The notes beneath the pieces are model-generated. The model made no database searches. It worked only from the letters and a program-made list of their open reading frames with translations, and was not told where the DNA came from. Of a DNA stretch of 64,000 nucleotides, positions 54,506-63,798 are shown one piece after another. The position numbers and the translations under genes are program-made. Within the stretch, counting starts at the first letter, position 1, and the number at the start of each line of letters is the position of its first letter. This DNA comes from Saprospiraceae bacterium (GTDB lineage Bacteria > Bacteroidota > Bacteroidia > Chitinophagales > Saprospiraceae), in assembly GCA_017985675.1 (NCBI GenBank), contig JAGNXB010000002.1:1-64000 (forward strand), read 5' to 3'.

Positions 54506-56734
54506 TTAACGGACAAGTGTAATATCTCCTCTGCGAATGAGAGCAACCTCTTTATCCTCAAATAGGTACGTTGCCTTGACAACCCACCCATAAACATCTG
54601 CCGGTTGATCTGCACCTTTGTATTTGCCATCCCATCGTTTGGTTAGGTCATCCGATTCGTAAACCAACGTGCCATACCTATTATATATAAGCATGCTGTA
54701 TTGTTGCACCTTTAGATCACAAGCGATATAGGGACCAAAATCGTCGTTGTTTTGATCGGCATTTGGTGTGAATACATTCGGAAATTCCAAACTGCAATCA
54801 CATGGTTTTATCATAAGGTTAGTCTGGATGATAGTATCACATTGTGGCCCGGAGATCGTATCAGTAAACGTACCCTCCAATTTTTGGTAAACACCTTTGA
54901 GGAATATTGAATCGCCTGCACAAATAGATGTGTCTCGCTCCAAGAGATTGTAGTCCATTTCTAAAACCGTTGTTTGCAGCAGTGTATCACAACCATTTCC
55001 AGGGATAAGATCAACATATTGGCCACCTGCTGTCACCCAATTTTCACCTAGAAATATTGAATCGCCTGGACATAATATCACCTCTTCACTTCTTGTAGGG
55101 GCTTCTGAAACAATAATGGATTGCCCAACAAGCACTTCATTGCATGCGGATCGGGCGACTAACTGCACCAAATAAGTCCCCGGTTGGGCATAAGCATAGG
55201 AGGTGTCCAATAAACTGTTGATAATAAATCCATTACCCATATCCCATTCCAGGGCTACCACTTCTCCTGTGGTATTAGGCAACAGTGGTACAATCTGTCC
55301 AACACAAATGCTTTCTGGCACCATGAAATTTGCAGAAAGTTCATCTGGCGTCTCACAAAGGGTCTCGATTGACATAAAACTAAACAGATTGGACACGTCG
55401 TAAGTAAACATCGTATAATTTGTATCCAGGCTGTAGGCAATATCCGCTACCTCCCAGGTTTCATGTACAATACCAAGAGATGATGTCACGTCTACCTCTT
55501 CACATCCACTTTCAATAAATTCATCTGTTACAATCATTAAGGGCCTGAACGGACCTGCACCCGGATTAGGCTGACTGTAGAAATTTGAAAAATTGGACAA
55601 AACAAATGATATATCCCTTTCTTCCAGTCGGGTATAGTGAGATGCTCCTTTATTGTAGATGCGGGCTTCAGAAAGATTGCCTGTTGGATCAGTCACAAAA
55701 ACGGCATTTTTGTTAGGCACAAACCCTAGAGTATATTGGGTAAACGACATTGTAGGCACTCCAATAGCATATCTCCCATCAGCCATTTCAATAACAGAAG
55801 AACCGCTTTCTGAATTATCGGAGCCTGCCGTTGGTATAAAAATGTCATCAAAAACCAGCATGCCTTTGTCATCGGTTTTTAGCAAAAAAACATCGGGGAT
55901 ACTCGTATGATCTACTTTGTTGAGCGTCGTACTTCCCGTAAGCAAAATGTGGCCATCTGTAGTAACACCAATACCATAGCCATAAGTACGGTGCGGGGTC
56001 CCTGACTCGCCATATCCTTTAAACACGGACACATTACCTTGTTGATCTAATTTAAGCAGGAAGGCAAAAAACGTCCCGTTCACAATATACCTTCCTGTTA
56101 CGAGGGGGTTACCACCCGCATCGAGCACTAAATCATAACCTGTGTCTATAGCCTCCTTATTGCCGATTGTACGAGACCAGATCATATTGAGGTTGCTATC
56201 TAACCGGGCCACAAAGACATCGCCATATGCTGTATTACCACTTTTATCGGAACCATATGAGTTTGTTGTTCCCGCCACATAAATGGACTTGTCGGCTCCT
56301 ATTGCCAGACCATAAACCTGATCATTTCTTCCGGCCAGTCCAATCCGGACTGCTTTAATCAGGACACCATCAGGTGAAAATACGCCTACAATACCATCAT
56401 AGTTGTTCCAACTGCCGATGTTGGACGTAAACCAGATTCGTCCTTGGCTATCGGCTTTTACTTCCGGAAAGATATTATCCACAGTGGATGAAATGCCTAA
56501 TAGCCTGGTCCACTGGACAGTCCCACTACATGTCAACTTGGTAAGATTCACCTGAGATGGTTGTCCGGGAATGTTCACTATGCCCACAAAAGCATTACCG
56601 CCATCTGGGGTTGGTGTCACACCTAAGGCTTGAGCGAATTCTGCTCCATTGTCATAAAGCTTCTGATAAGGGGGCTGCGTATGACTCGCCAAAACCAGGA
56701 ACAGGAGAAAAAATAGAATAAGTGTTCGTTTCAT
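54506..56734 (-). CDS. Secreted propeller-type protein with CHU_C (type B) T9SS domain
   Basis: A 742-residue protein with a signal peptide (about 1-19, ending A-S-H-T). Residues about 25-400 hold SBBP-like beta-propeller repeats (D-S-Q-G-R-I-W-F, A-G-T-T-N-S-Y-G, L-L-T-G-S-T-T). A PKD-like domain follows (about 495-545), then repeats with C-P-G-D-S-I-F-L and C-A-G-D-S-I-F-L-K-G. The last 95 residues are a CHU_C domain (F-P-N-V-F-T-P-N-A-D-Q-N-N-D, Y-N-R-Y-G-T-L-V-Y). It is a type B cargo with no PorP gene next to it, unlike the 4-15 kb cluster. Confidence 0.9.
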   Translation of the reverse strand: MKRTLILFFLLFLVLASHTQPPYQKLYDNGAEFAQALGVTPTPDGGNAFVGIVNIPGQPSQVNLTKLTCSGTVQWTRLLGISSTVDNIFPEVKADSQGRIWFTSNIGSWNNYDGIVGVFSPDGVLIKAVRIGLAGRNDQVYGLAIGADKSIYVAGTTNSYGSDKSGNTAYGDVFVARLDSNLNMIWSRTIGNKEAIDTGYDLVLDAGGNPLVTGRYIVNGTFFAFLLKLDQQGNVSVFKGYGESGTPHRTYGYGIGVTTDGHILLTGSTTLNKVDHTSIPDVFLLKTDDKGMLVFDDIFIPTAGSDNSESGSSVIEMADGRYAIGVPTMSFTQYTLGFVPNKNAVFVTDPTGNLSEARIYNKGASHYTRLEERDISFVLSNFSNFYSQPNPGAGPFRPLMIVTDEFIESGCEEVDVTSSLGIVHETWEVADIAYSLDTNYTMFTYDVSNLFSFMSIETLCETPDELSANFMVPESICVGQIVPLLPNTTGEVVALEWDMGNGFIINSLLDTSYAYAQPGTYLVQLVARSACNEVLVGQSIIVSEAPTRSEEVILCPGDSIFLGENWVTAGGQYVDLIPGNGCDTLLQTTVLEMDYNLLERDTSICAGDSIFLKGVYQKLEGTFTDTISGPQCDTIIQTNLMIKPCDCSLEFPNVFTPNADQNNDDFGPYIACDLKVQQYSMLIYNRYGTLVYESDDLTKRWDGKYKGADQPADVYGWVVKATYLFEDKEVALIRRGDITLVR

Positions 56735-56803
56735 TGAAATGGAAAGTTGTGTAAAGCTATGAAAATAGTATCATCAACTCAATGGATTCGTTGCGTAACA
56801 TAG

Positions 56804-56833
56804 TTGGAAATAGAAATGGAAACTGTACATTTG
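56804..56833 (+). promoter_or_regulatory. Promoter of the Tat-exported aminotransferase gene
   Basis: TTG (56804-56806) and TACATTTG (56826-56833) are 19 bases apart. The start site would be near 56838, which supports the ATG at 56866 over one at 56782. Confidence 0.65.
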
Positions 56834-56865
56834 AATACGAACACATCAAGCTAAAAGCCCGCATT

Positions 56866-58155
56866 ATGACACACCGTCGTCAGTTTATTCGTCAGGCAGC
56901 TACCGCTATTGGCACTGCTTCATTGTTACCGCAATTAGCGCTGGCAGGTAACCGCATGTTAAATGAAGAAATCAGCAATTATTTAAATCAACATAGGGAC
57001 ATCGAACCCAATGATGAAACATTCTGGGCACTAATCAGGCAAGCCTATACGGTATCGCCTCAAATTATCAATTTGAATAATGGTGGGGTTAGCCCACAAC
57101 CAGAGTCCGTTCAGCGTGCAATGATTCGGTTTTATGAATTATGCAATGAGGGACCTTCGTATTACATGTGGCAAATACTCGATCAGGGAAGAGAACCGTT
57201 GCGTCGGCGATTAGCTGACCTGGCAGGGTGTGACGCTGAAGAATTAGCTATCAATCGAAACGCATCAGAGGCACTGGAAACGGTGATCTTTGGTCTGCGA
57301 CTTAAACCTGGCGACGAAGTGGTACTCAGCAAACAGGATTACCCCAATATGATAAATGCCTGGAAACAAAGGGAAAAACGTGACGGGATTGTCCTGAAAT
57401 GGGTAAATCACAACCTCCCCAGCGAGGATGCAAATCTGTTGACCGAATCCTACACACGTGAGTTTACACCCCGGACCAAATTGGTACAGATTACTCATGT
57501 CATCAATTGGAATGGTCAAGTGTTACCATCGAAAATGATTGCAGACGCTGCGCACAAAAATGGGATTGAGGTCCTTATCGACGGCGCCCATTCGTTTGCT
57601 CATCTGGAGTATAAGATACCTGACTTAGGCGGTGATTATTTTGGTACAAGTTTACACAAATGGTTGTCCGCACCTTTTGGGAGTGGTCTGCTTTGGGTTA
57701 AAAAGGAAAAAATCGCCAACCTGTGGCCAATGTTGGCTGCTCCTGATCCTGAAAGCCCAGACATTCGAAAGTTTGAAGCGCTGGGAACACGTAATTTCCC
57801 TATTGAACACGCTATCGGAGAGGCCATTGATTTTCAGGAAATGATTGGCAACAAGCGTAAACAATTAAGGCTTTGGTACTTAAAAAATTATTGGACAACC
57901 CGTGCCCGGGAGTTCAAAGGTGTTTCGATAGGTACACCTGTAGCTGCAGAATGGTCAGGGGCAATTGGCTTACTTCAGATTGCAGGCAAAACACCTGCTG
58001 AAATTAGCTCGGCGCTGTTTACAAAATACAGAATACACACAGTGGCAATTGAATGGGAAAACATCATAGGTGTGCGAATAACACCTCACGTCTATACCTC
58101 CATCAAGGACCTCGATTTACTCCTGAAGGGAATCAAAGAAATAGCAACATCATGA
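56866..58155 (+). CDS. Class V aminotransferase-like PLP enzyme with Tat signal peptide
   Basis: A 429-residue PLP enzyme. The N-terminus (H-R-R-Q-F-I-R-Q then a hydrophobic A-T-A-I-G-T-A-S-L-L) is a twin-arginine signal, so it should be exported folded with its cofactor. The core shows N-N-G-G-V-S-P-Q-P, N-A-S-E-A-L-E-T, D-G-A-H-S-F-A-H and the PLP lysine in S-L-H-K-W-L. It resembles isopenicillin N epimerase-like and cysteine desulfurase-like enzymes; the substrate is unknown. It overlaps a glycerophosphodiesterase gene by 4 bases, hinting at shared periplasmic metabolism. Confidence 0.9.
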   Translation: MTHRRQFIRQAATAIGTASLLPQLALAGNRMLNEEISNYLNQHRDIEPNDETFWALIRQAYTVSPQIINLNNGGVSPQPESVQRAMIRFYELCNEGPSYYMWQILDQGREPLRRRLADLAGCDAEELAINRNASEALETVIFGLRLKPGDEVVLSKQDYPNMINAWKQREKRDGIVLKWVNHNLPSEDANLLTESYTREFTPRTKLVQITHVINWNGQVLPSKMIADAAHKNGIEVLIDGAHSFAHLEYKIPDLGGDYFGTSLHKWLSAPFGSGLLWVKKEKIANLWPMLAAPDPESPDIRKFEALGTRNFPIEHAIGEAIDFQEMIGNKRKQLRLWYLKNYWTTRAREFKGVSIGTPVAAEWSGAIGLLQIAGKTPAEISSALFTKYRIHTVAIEWENIIGVRITPHVYTSIKDLDLLLKGIKEIATS

Positions 58156-59039
58156 AATGGACATCAAGTACTTTTACAAAAGTACTCATCGTCCTTTCTG
58201 TTGGGATCCAACCCATGCGCGCAATAACTCAAATCGAAGTCCAGGGTCATCGAGGTTGGCGAGGCGCTTATCCGGAAAATACGGTTTTGGGGTTTATCCA
58301 GGCCTTGGAATTAGGCGTCGATGTACTTGAAATGGATGTGGTTATTTCCGGCGACGGAGAAGTTATTGTCTCTCATGAGCCCTGGATTAATCCGGAAATA
58401 TGCCAATGGTCTGATGCTTCCGTTTTTGGTAAAAACAGGATCAATATTTACCACCTGACCTTGGACCAAATCAGGCAATTCGATTGTGGCTCCAAAGTCA
58501 TAAACCGGTTCCCTGCACAACAAAAAGTATTCAGCTACAAACCGAAACTGCAAGAGGTACTGGACAGCCTTTCATATTGGACTGAAAATCATCCGGATAA
58601 ACCCTTTAGCTTTAATATCGAAATTAAACGAAGACCTGAATGGGACAATGAATACTGCCCGCCTTACAGGCAATTTTGTGATATCGTGTTAAAAGTAATT
58701 GATACAGAGGATGTCAAAGATCGTACAGTGATCCAAAGTTTCGACGTGGATGTTCTGGAATATATCCACAACGTTGCGCCTGATATTCCCCTTGCTTACC
58801 TGGTTGAAAAAGGAGGCATTCGGCAAAATCTAACCAAACTATCTTTCCAACCATCAATCTACAGTCCGGCTTATGCTATAATTAGTCCGACTCAAATACA
58901 ATATGCCAAACAGATTGGCATGCGCGTTATACCATGGACAGTTAACAAGGAACGCGATATCCATAAAATGATAAAATGGCAGGTTGATGGCATCATATCA
59001 GATTATCCTGAGCGCGTGTTGCGCCTACTCAATCATTAA
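58152..59039 (+). CDS. Glycerophosphodiester phosphodiesterase, secreted
   Basis: A 295-residue GDPD-family TIM barrel. The ATG at 58152 overlaps the aminotransferase stop and gives a signal peptide (about 1-26). Catalytic motifs are G-H-R-G-W-R-G-A-Y-P-E-N-T (about 32-44), D-V-L-E-M-D-V and S-H-E-P, then N-I-E-I-K and P-W-T-V-N. It hydrolyses glycerophosphodiesters to glycerol-3-phosphate and an alcohol. An upstream start at 58053 would replace the signal peptide and overlap the previous gene by 100 bases, so it is rejected. Confidence 0.92.
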   Translation: MKWTSSTFTKVLIVLSVGIQPMRAITQIEVQGHRGWRGAYPENTVLGFIQALELGVDVLEMDVVISGDGEVIVSHEPWINPEICQWSDASVFGKNRINIYHLTLDQIRQFDCGSKVINRFPAQQKVFSYKPKLQEVLDSLSYWTENHPDKPFSFNIEIKRRPEWDNEYCPPYRQFCDIVLKVIDTEDVKDRTVIQSFDVDVLEYIHNVAPDIPLAYLVEKGGIRQNLTKLSFQPSIYSPAYAIISPTQIQYAKQIGMRVIPWTVNKERDIHKMIKWQVDGIISDYPERVLRLLNH

Positions 59040-59050
59040 CCAACCAGTTC

Positions 59051-59773
59051 ATGTGTGGCAGAGCATCATTAACTAAGCAGGAAAAAGAGTTGGAGGAGCG
59101 ATTCAAAGCTACCTTTTACCAGGAGGATATCGCCCGCTACAACCCACTCCCAAGTTATAATGTTGCTCCCACACAACTACATCCCATCATCGCGGATAAC
59201 GCTCCTGCTCAATTGCAGTTGTTCCGATGGGGCTTAATACCGTTCTGGGCAAAAGATGAAAAGATCGGGTCCAAAATGATCAATGCCCGGGCTGAAACGG
59301 TTAGTGAGAAGCCTGCATTCCGACAAGCCTTAATGCACCGACGCTGCTTGGTCCCCTTTGATGGGTTTTATGAGTGGATGCAATTACCCGGAGGCAAAAA
59401 ACAACCTTACCGGATCACCTTACAAGACAACGATATCTTCACTATTGCGGGACTTTGGGAAGAATGGCGGTCACCATCCGATGAAATCATCCATTCTTTT
59501 ACAGTGCTTACGATTCCTCCTAATGATTACATGGCCAAAATTCATGACCGGATGCCTGCTATCCTGCATGCTGAGTCAGAACATCTATGGCTTGATCCAG
59601 AGATCAATCCGAAAGATTTAATGGCGCTTTTAACACCCTATCCATCAGAGTTGATGGTAGCCACACCTGTGTCCAATCGTGTAAACAAGGCCAGCGAAAA
59701 TGATCCAGGCTTAATTGTACCCATTGGTCCTGCGCTTCGCCACGGGGAAACCATTGACCTATTCAACAGTTAG
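59051..59773 (+). CDS. SOS response-associated peptidase (SRAP), YedK/HMCES family
   Basis: A 240-residue protein that forms a thiazolidine crosslink with abasic sites in single-stranded DNA. The catalytic Cys2 follows the initiator Met (M-C-G-R-A). N-A-R-A-E-T, F-D-G-F-Y-E-W and I-H-D-R-M-P carry the conserved Asn, Glu and His. It starts 11 bases after the glycerophosphodiesterase gene, so it may share its transcript without a clear functional link. Confidence 0.95.
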   Translation: MCGRASLTKQEKELEERFKATFYQEDIARYNPLPSYNVAPTQLHPIIADNAPAQLQLFRWGLIPFWAKDEKIGSKMINARAETVSEKPAFRQALMHRRCLVPFDGFYEWMQLPGGKKQPYRITLQDNDIFTIAGLWEEWRSPSDEIIHSFTVLTIPPNDYMAKIHDRMPAILHAESEHLWLDPEINPKDLMALLTPYPSELMVATPVSNRVNKASENDPGLIVPIGPALRHGETIDLFNS

Positions 59774-59921
59774 CTATTACTTGTTGCCTTTATATGCCTT
59801 AGCCTAAGCCCGCGTAAGCTAGATGTGATCTACTGATGAGGGAGCACTTCCAAAGTCAAACAGGTATTTGTATTTAAGGCGAAGTATCGATCTATAGATA
59901 ACCCGGATGCAACTGTTTTTA

Positions 59922-60977
59922 TCAGGCACTATGAGCAAAAAGATCTAGTTGGGCATCTTTATAATATGCATGAATAGAGGTATTAAGTGGTGGCAGGATA
60001 TGTTCCAATCCAAATTTTTTGCGTGCCATTTTTGCTTGCTGTGCAATTATCCCCGCCAGGCTTCCCGCACCCCGCATTCTATGACGAAACCGTGCCTCCC
60101 CTAATTTGCCTCCATGCAAGGAACGAATTCCATTGAGCACTCTTTCCTTACGGTCGGGAAAATGATGTTCTAACCAATTGGTAAATAACTCCGGAATATC
60201 ACCATTCAAGCGAATGACCATGTGTTGCATCGTTAGTGCACCAGCTTGGGCAACTGCCCGGGCAATAGGTATGATTTCATTGTCATTAATTGAAGGAATG
60301 ATCGGCGCAATCATAACAATGACGGGCACTCCTGCTCTCGTTAAGCTAGAAATGGCATTCAATTTTTTGGCCGGAGAGGATGTGCGTGGTTCGATCAATT
60401 GTTGAAGCTTGGGATCAAGCGTTGTAACTGAAAAAGCAACATGCACTAAGTTATATTTGGCTAATGCAGCGAGAATGTCCACATCACGTTCGATGAGGGC
60501 ATTTTTTGTAATTATACTAACCGGATGGCGGTACCGCAAGCACAATTCCAGTATCTGTCTTGTAAGCCTGTACTTTTGTTCGGCAGGTTGGTAACAGTCC
60601 GTATTTCCTGATAACACTATTGGTGATGCTTTCCAGCCAGGTTTTCGGAACATCTCCTCCAACAACCGGGGTGAGTCTACTTTCACCATGATCTTCCGTT
60701 CAAAATCCAGGCCTGCACCATACCCCCAATAGGGATGTGTGTTACGCGCATAACAATATATACAACCGTGTTCGCAGCCCTGGTAGGGATTCATCGAAAA
60801 GCCAAAGGGAATATCCGGACTATCCACGGCATTAACCAAGGTCTTACTGTGAACAGGCAAGTAAGTCGTTGAAGCCTCCGGATCAGAGACAATGCTGCCG
60901 CGATCTACTTGTTCGTACCTGCCAGTCGGATTGATCTGGGCACCACGGCCTTTGATGGACGTTTGTAATGTAAGCAT
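59922..60977 (-). CDS. PA0069-family radical SAM protein (SplB-like)
   Basis: A 351-residue radical SAM enzyme. The iron-sulfur motif is C-E-H-G-C-I-Y-C (C-x3-C-x2-C, about 67-74), preceded by S-M-N-P-Y-Q-G. The barrel has L-S-G-N-T-D-C-Y-Q-P, I-I-T-K-N and A-P-I-I-P. Related to spore photoproduct lyase, the family has no proven reaction in non-spore-formers. The ATG at 60977 is chosen; the preceding in-frame TTG at 60983 lies before the predicted transcript start. Confidence 0.9.
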   Translation of the reverse strand: MLTLQTSIKGRGAQINPTGRYEQVDRGSIVSDPEASTTYLPVHSKTLVNAVDSPDIPFGFSMNPYQGCEHGCIYCYARNTHPYWGYGAGLDFERKIMVKVDSPRLLEEMFRKPGWKASPIVLSGNTDCYQPAEQKYRLTRQILELCLRYRHPVSIITKNALIERDVDILAALAKYNLVHVAFSVTTLDPKLQQLIEPRTSSPAKKLNAISSLTRAGVPVIVMIAPIIPSINDNEIIPIARAVAQAGALTMQHMVIRLNGDIPELFTNWLEHHFPDRKERVLNGIRSLHGGKLGEARFRHRMRGAGSLAGIIAQQAKMARKKFGLEHILPPLNTSIHAYYKDAQLDLFAHSA

Positions 60978-60980
60978 CTG

Positions 60981-61010
60981 CAAATATAAACAATTTGTTT
61001 TATTTGCAAA
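60981..61010 (-). promoter_or_regulatory. Promoter of the radical SAM gene, predicted leaderless
   Basis: On the minus strand TTTG (61007-61010) and TATATTTG (60981-60988) are 18 bases apart. The final G lies four bases before the A of the ATG at 60977. The sequence GCAAATAT occurs twice (60980-60987 and 61006-61013). Confidence 0.65.
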
Positions 61011-61153
61011 TATTTTAAAACATTTTTAACACAAGTCCACCATCACCCATTAGGACTAGAGCGATTCACCCTTTTGGATTCCTATCATATGTATTGCCAA
61101 CACACATGCGGACATTTCAAACAAATAATACGAAAATCGCTGTTACAGCCGCA

Positions 61154-62932
61154 TCAATGCTTTATAAAAATCAATCGGGATTCTACCCCTCCATCATACT
61201 GATAATGCAACATATAGATGCCATTCGGCCAAAAATGGACAGGGAGGTCCCATGCTCCGGCACCAGATACTTCTTGATCATACATTTGATGACCGAGCAA
61301 ATCAAAAATCTGAATACGTCCAGATTTACCTTCATTCGATCCAATCGCAACCCTCAAACTGGCATTGGCCGGATTAGGTGAAATAAAAATGTCACTATGA
61401 TGAACACTGTTGTTTTTACCATAATCGAAAGTCAACAACTTGCTGCAACCTCTGGCATCGACAACCTGGACAATATACGTCTTGCCCGGGATCAAATCAT
61501 ATCGTATGGCTTCGGTCCTACCGTCTTCCCACAAAATGCTGTAAGGGGCATGGCCTCCTGCTAATAGTAAGTCAACTTTTTTTGATTTGACCACAGGCAA
61601 TTTAACCTCAGCGACTAACGGATCTACCTGAAGATCAAAGGCAGATGAAACCGTACTGTTTCCATCCGCATCTGTTATCGTTACGGTATAAAGCCCTGCC
61701 GGGAGACTTGTGCGATGAGGCCCCTGACCACCATCACTCCAGGAATACGTCAGGTTGCCAATGCTTGATTCGACATTGAGCTCAATAACGCCATCCGAGC
61801 TATCAAAACAGGAAGGAGCGAAGATGTTTGCCTTCTCAATAAAAGGAGGTTGTTGGATATAGACCGTATGCGTAGTAGAGCCGGTGCAACAATAATTTGT
61901 CCCTGAAATGGTGGCTGTATAGATTCCAGGGTTCGCATAGGTGTGTGTCACTGGTCCGTCCATAACGCTTTGCTGACCATCACCAAAATCCAGCGTCCAA
62001 TCATTGTACGCATATTTAACCCGACCCTCGAATGTTGCTTGATTTTTTTGAGGATGCGAAGCGGCCAAGGATGCGATGGGTGTGAATAAACTATCGCCAC
62101 ACAAACTCGCTACACTAATAAAAACACCACTGTCAAAATGACTGTCGCCGGCGTCTGACACAGCGATTTTAGCATGATACGTCTCTCCCGGTATGACTAT
62201 AAAATCTGCTTCCAAAGGCGTTGTAAATCCATCATATTGCAAATCCAAACCACCCAAATTGTCGATATAGAATTGACTGAAACCAAAATCGCATTTAGGA
62301 AAATTTATTCCTTGATTAATAGTATTTATTCCTACTGGTAAAGTTGAATTGGGAAGGGTTGCAATATTGATTGCATTCCCAGTAAATGGACCATTTATTC
62401 CAGGGCCGCTGATAAAAAATCCAAATACATCATTGAATGAGGCACAAACAAATTCAGGATATTCTTCTGACCCAAATACATATTTAAAGAATAACTCAGG
62501 TTCATTTGAGATAAAATCAAACTCAATAAGTATTGCATCTAAGGTGAATTCCTGAGATAACTCATCCAAATCAGCATCTCCTGGAAGCTCAAAACCATTT
62601 CCAGCATTGCCCATATTATTAGGACCATGGATATTTGACACATTGCCACTCGCGATGACTATGCCTGCCGGCATGTCCAAATCTGTATTGGCTCCTTGAA
62701 AAAAGGCCATTCCATCCTTGTTCCCATTGAGGGTAATATTAAATGGGGTAACACAAGTGTTCGCAAAAAAATCCATGATCAGTTCTTCAACGGTATAGTT
62801 TGTGTCAATGATCAGATCATTCACTCCCCTGCCCTTCAGATCCATAGGAGCCTGTAAATCAGACTTTCTTTCTTGCGCCGCCAATTGGCTGATAAAACAA
62901 AAGGACAACAAAAGGATTAAGGAATGTTTCAT
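61154..62932 (-). CDS. Choice-of-anchor L domain protein with PKD domain and T9SS type A sorting domain
   Basis: A 592-residue secreted protein with a signal peptide ending L-A-A-Q (about 20). A choice-of-anchor L domain covers about 35-275 (G-I-V-I-A-S-G-N-V, F-K-Y-V-F-G-S-E-E-Y-P-E-F-V, N-D-V-F-G-F-F-I-S-G-P-G, G-E-T-Y-H-A-K-I-A-V-S-D). A PKD domain follows (about 290-360), then a SprB-like repeat (about 365-440) and a type A sorting domain (about 510-592; I-F-I-S-P-N-P-A-N-A, I-F-D-L-L-G-H). It is probably surface-exposed; function unknown. Confidence 0.92.
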   Translation of the reverse strand: MKHSLILLLSFCFISQLAAQERKSDLQAPMDLKGRGVNDLIIDTNYTVEELIMDFFANTCVTPFNITLNGNKDGMAFFQGANTDLDMPAGIVIASGNVSNIHGPNNMGNAGNGFELPGDADLDELSQEFTLDAILIEFDFISNEPELFFKYVFGSEEYPEFVCASFNDVFGFFISGPGINGPFTGNAINIATLPNSTLPVGINTINQGINFPKCDFGFSQFYIDNLGGLDLQYDGFTTPLEADFIVIPGETYHAKIAVSDAGDSHFDSGVFISVASLCGDSLFTPIASLAASHPQKNQATFEGRVKYAYNDWTLDFGDGQQSVMDGPVTHTYANPGIYTATISGTNYCCTGSTTHTVYIQQPPFIEKANIFAPSCFDSSDGVIELNVESSIGNLTYSWSDGGQGPHRTSLPAGLYTVTITDADGNSTVSSAFDLQVDPLVAEVKLPVVKSKKVDLLLAGGHAPYSILWEDGRTEAIRYDLIPGKTYIVQVVDARGCSKLLTFDYGKNNSVHHSDIFISPNPANASLRVAIGSNEGKSGRIQIFDLLGHQMYDQEVSGAGAWDLPVHFWPNGIYMLHYQYDGGVESRLIFIKH

Positions 62933-62953
62933 GGATTGATGAATTGGATATTA

Positions 62954-62961
62954 CAAATATA
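62954..62961 (-). promoter_or_regulatory. Candidate -7 element for the choice-of-anchor L gene
   Basis: The minus strand reads TATATTTG, 22 bases before the ATG. No -33 TTG at standard spacing. Confidence 0.4.
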
Positions 62962-63011
62962 TGCATTTCAATGAATTAAAAATAGGCGCATCCATTTTTA
63001 CCAAATCACGT

Positions 63012-63019
63012 TACTTTTG
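63012..63019 (+). promoter_or_regulatory. -7 element abutting the methyltransferase start, predicted leaderless
   Basis: TACTTTTG ends three bases before the ATG at 63023; transcription starting four bases beyond the G would begin on the A of the start codon. No clear -33 TTG. Confidence 0.45.
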
Positions 63020-63022
63020 CCC

Positions 63023-63745
63023 ATGTTGAAAGATCCTTTGTACTGGATCGCAGTGGCTACAAAAAATTCTGCTGCAGACAACGCATATTGGCTCCAAGAC
63101 CGTTTCTTTAATAACCGATATATGGCATTCTGGACATCGCTTACTTATTTCATGCGTACAAAAGTTTTCCCCTCTATGCCGGAGGCGGAAATTTTACCGG
63201 AGCGCATGCGGGAAACGAAACTCCTTTTTCACAGAGAGGATTTGTTAGCCTTTCTGCCCAAACATGCCATCGTCGCTGAAATTGGCGTAGATATGGGGGA
63301 CTTCTCTGAAAGCATATTACAGATTAGCCAGCCCAAAAAATTACACCTTCTCGACCTTTGGCCGCCCTCGGTGGTTAAAAAGGATCGCTACACACAAGTA
63401 GTGGAACGATTTCGCAAGGCTACTGCTGAGGGGCTTGTTGAATTGCATCGGGGAGATTCTGAGGCATTGCTGGAACAATTTCCAGACAAATATTTCGACT
63501 GGGTTTATCTGGACACGACCCATCTGTTGGACAAAACACAGCGCGAGCTTGCGGTATGTGCACGAAAAGTAAAACCAGGTGGCATCATTGCCGGCCATGA
63601 TTATACGAGTGGCGCCTGGGATTATGGCGTTCGTTATGGCGTTGTGGGTGCCGTCAATTCATTTTGTAACAACCATGGGTGGGACCTGATCGTCCTTACC
63701 AATGAAGCCAGCCGCCATGTAAGCTACGCCTTGCAGAAAAAATAA
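63023..63745 (+). CDS. Class I SAM-dependent methyltransferase
   Basis: A 240-residue cytoplasmic enzyme. A helical N-terminal stretch (about 1-75) precedes a Rossmann-like domain with A-E-I-G-V-D-M-G-D-F-S (about 88-98), L-L-D-L-W and the D-W-V-Y-L-D-T-T-H segment. K-P-G-G-I-I-A-G-H-D-Y (about 190-200) fits the Methyltransf_24 type. The methylated substrate is unknown. The ATG at 63023 is used; a TTG two codons upstream is unlikely because it overlaps the -7 element. Confidence 0.85.
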   Translation: MLKDPLYWIAVATKNSAADNAYWLQDRFFNNRYMAFWTSLTYFMRTKVFPSMPEAEILPERMRETKLLFHREDLLAFLPKHAIVAEIGVDMGDFSESILQISQPKKLHLLDLWPPSVVKKDRYTQVVERFRKATAEGLVELHRGDSEALLEQFPDKYFDWVYLDTTHLLDKTQRELAVCARKVKPGGIIAGHDYTSGAWDYGVRYGVVGAVNSFCNNHGWDLIVLTNEASRHVSYALQKK

Positions 63746-63767
63746 TTTACTATTTCTCTCTTTTTAG

Positions 63768-63798
63768 TTGCATAACTTAATTTTACGTTATACCTTTG
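63768..63798 (+). promoter_or_regulatory. Promoter of the BlaI/MecI-like gene with long leader
   Basis: TTG (63768-63770) and TACCTTTG (63791-63798) are 20 bases apart. The predicted leader to the ATG at 63944 is about 140 bases and holds a 7-bp hairpin (63821-63827 with 63857-63863). Confidence 0.65.

Noticed and set aside
54503..54512. Palindrome CCGTTAACGG at the convergent gene ends as a terminator
   Set aside because: It is only 10 bases with no loop or T-run.
56782..56865. 28-residue N-terminal extension of the aminotransferase
   Set aside because: It would bury the Tat signal and lies across the predicted promoter.
58053..58151. 33-residue N-terminal extension of the glycerophosphodiesterase
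   Set aside because: It replaces a good signal peptide and overlaps the upstream gene in another frame.
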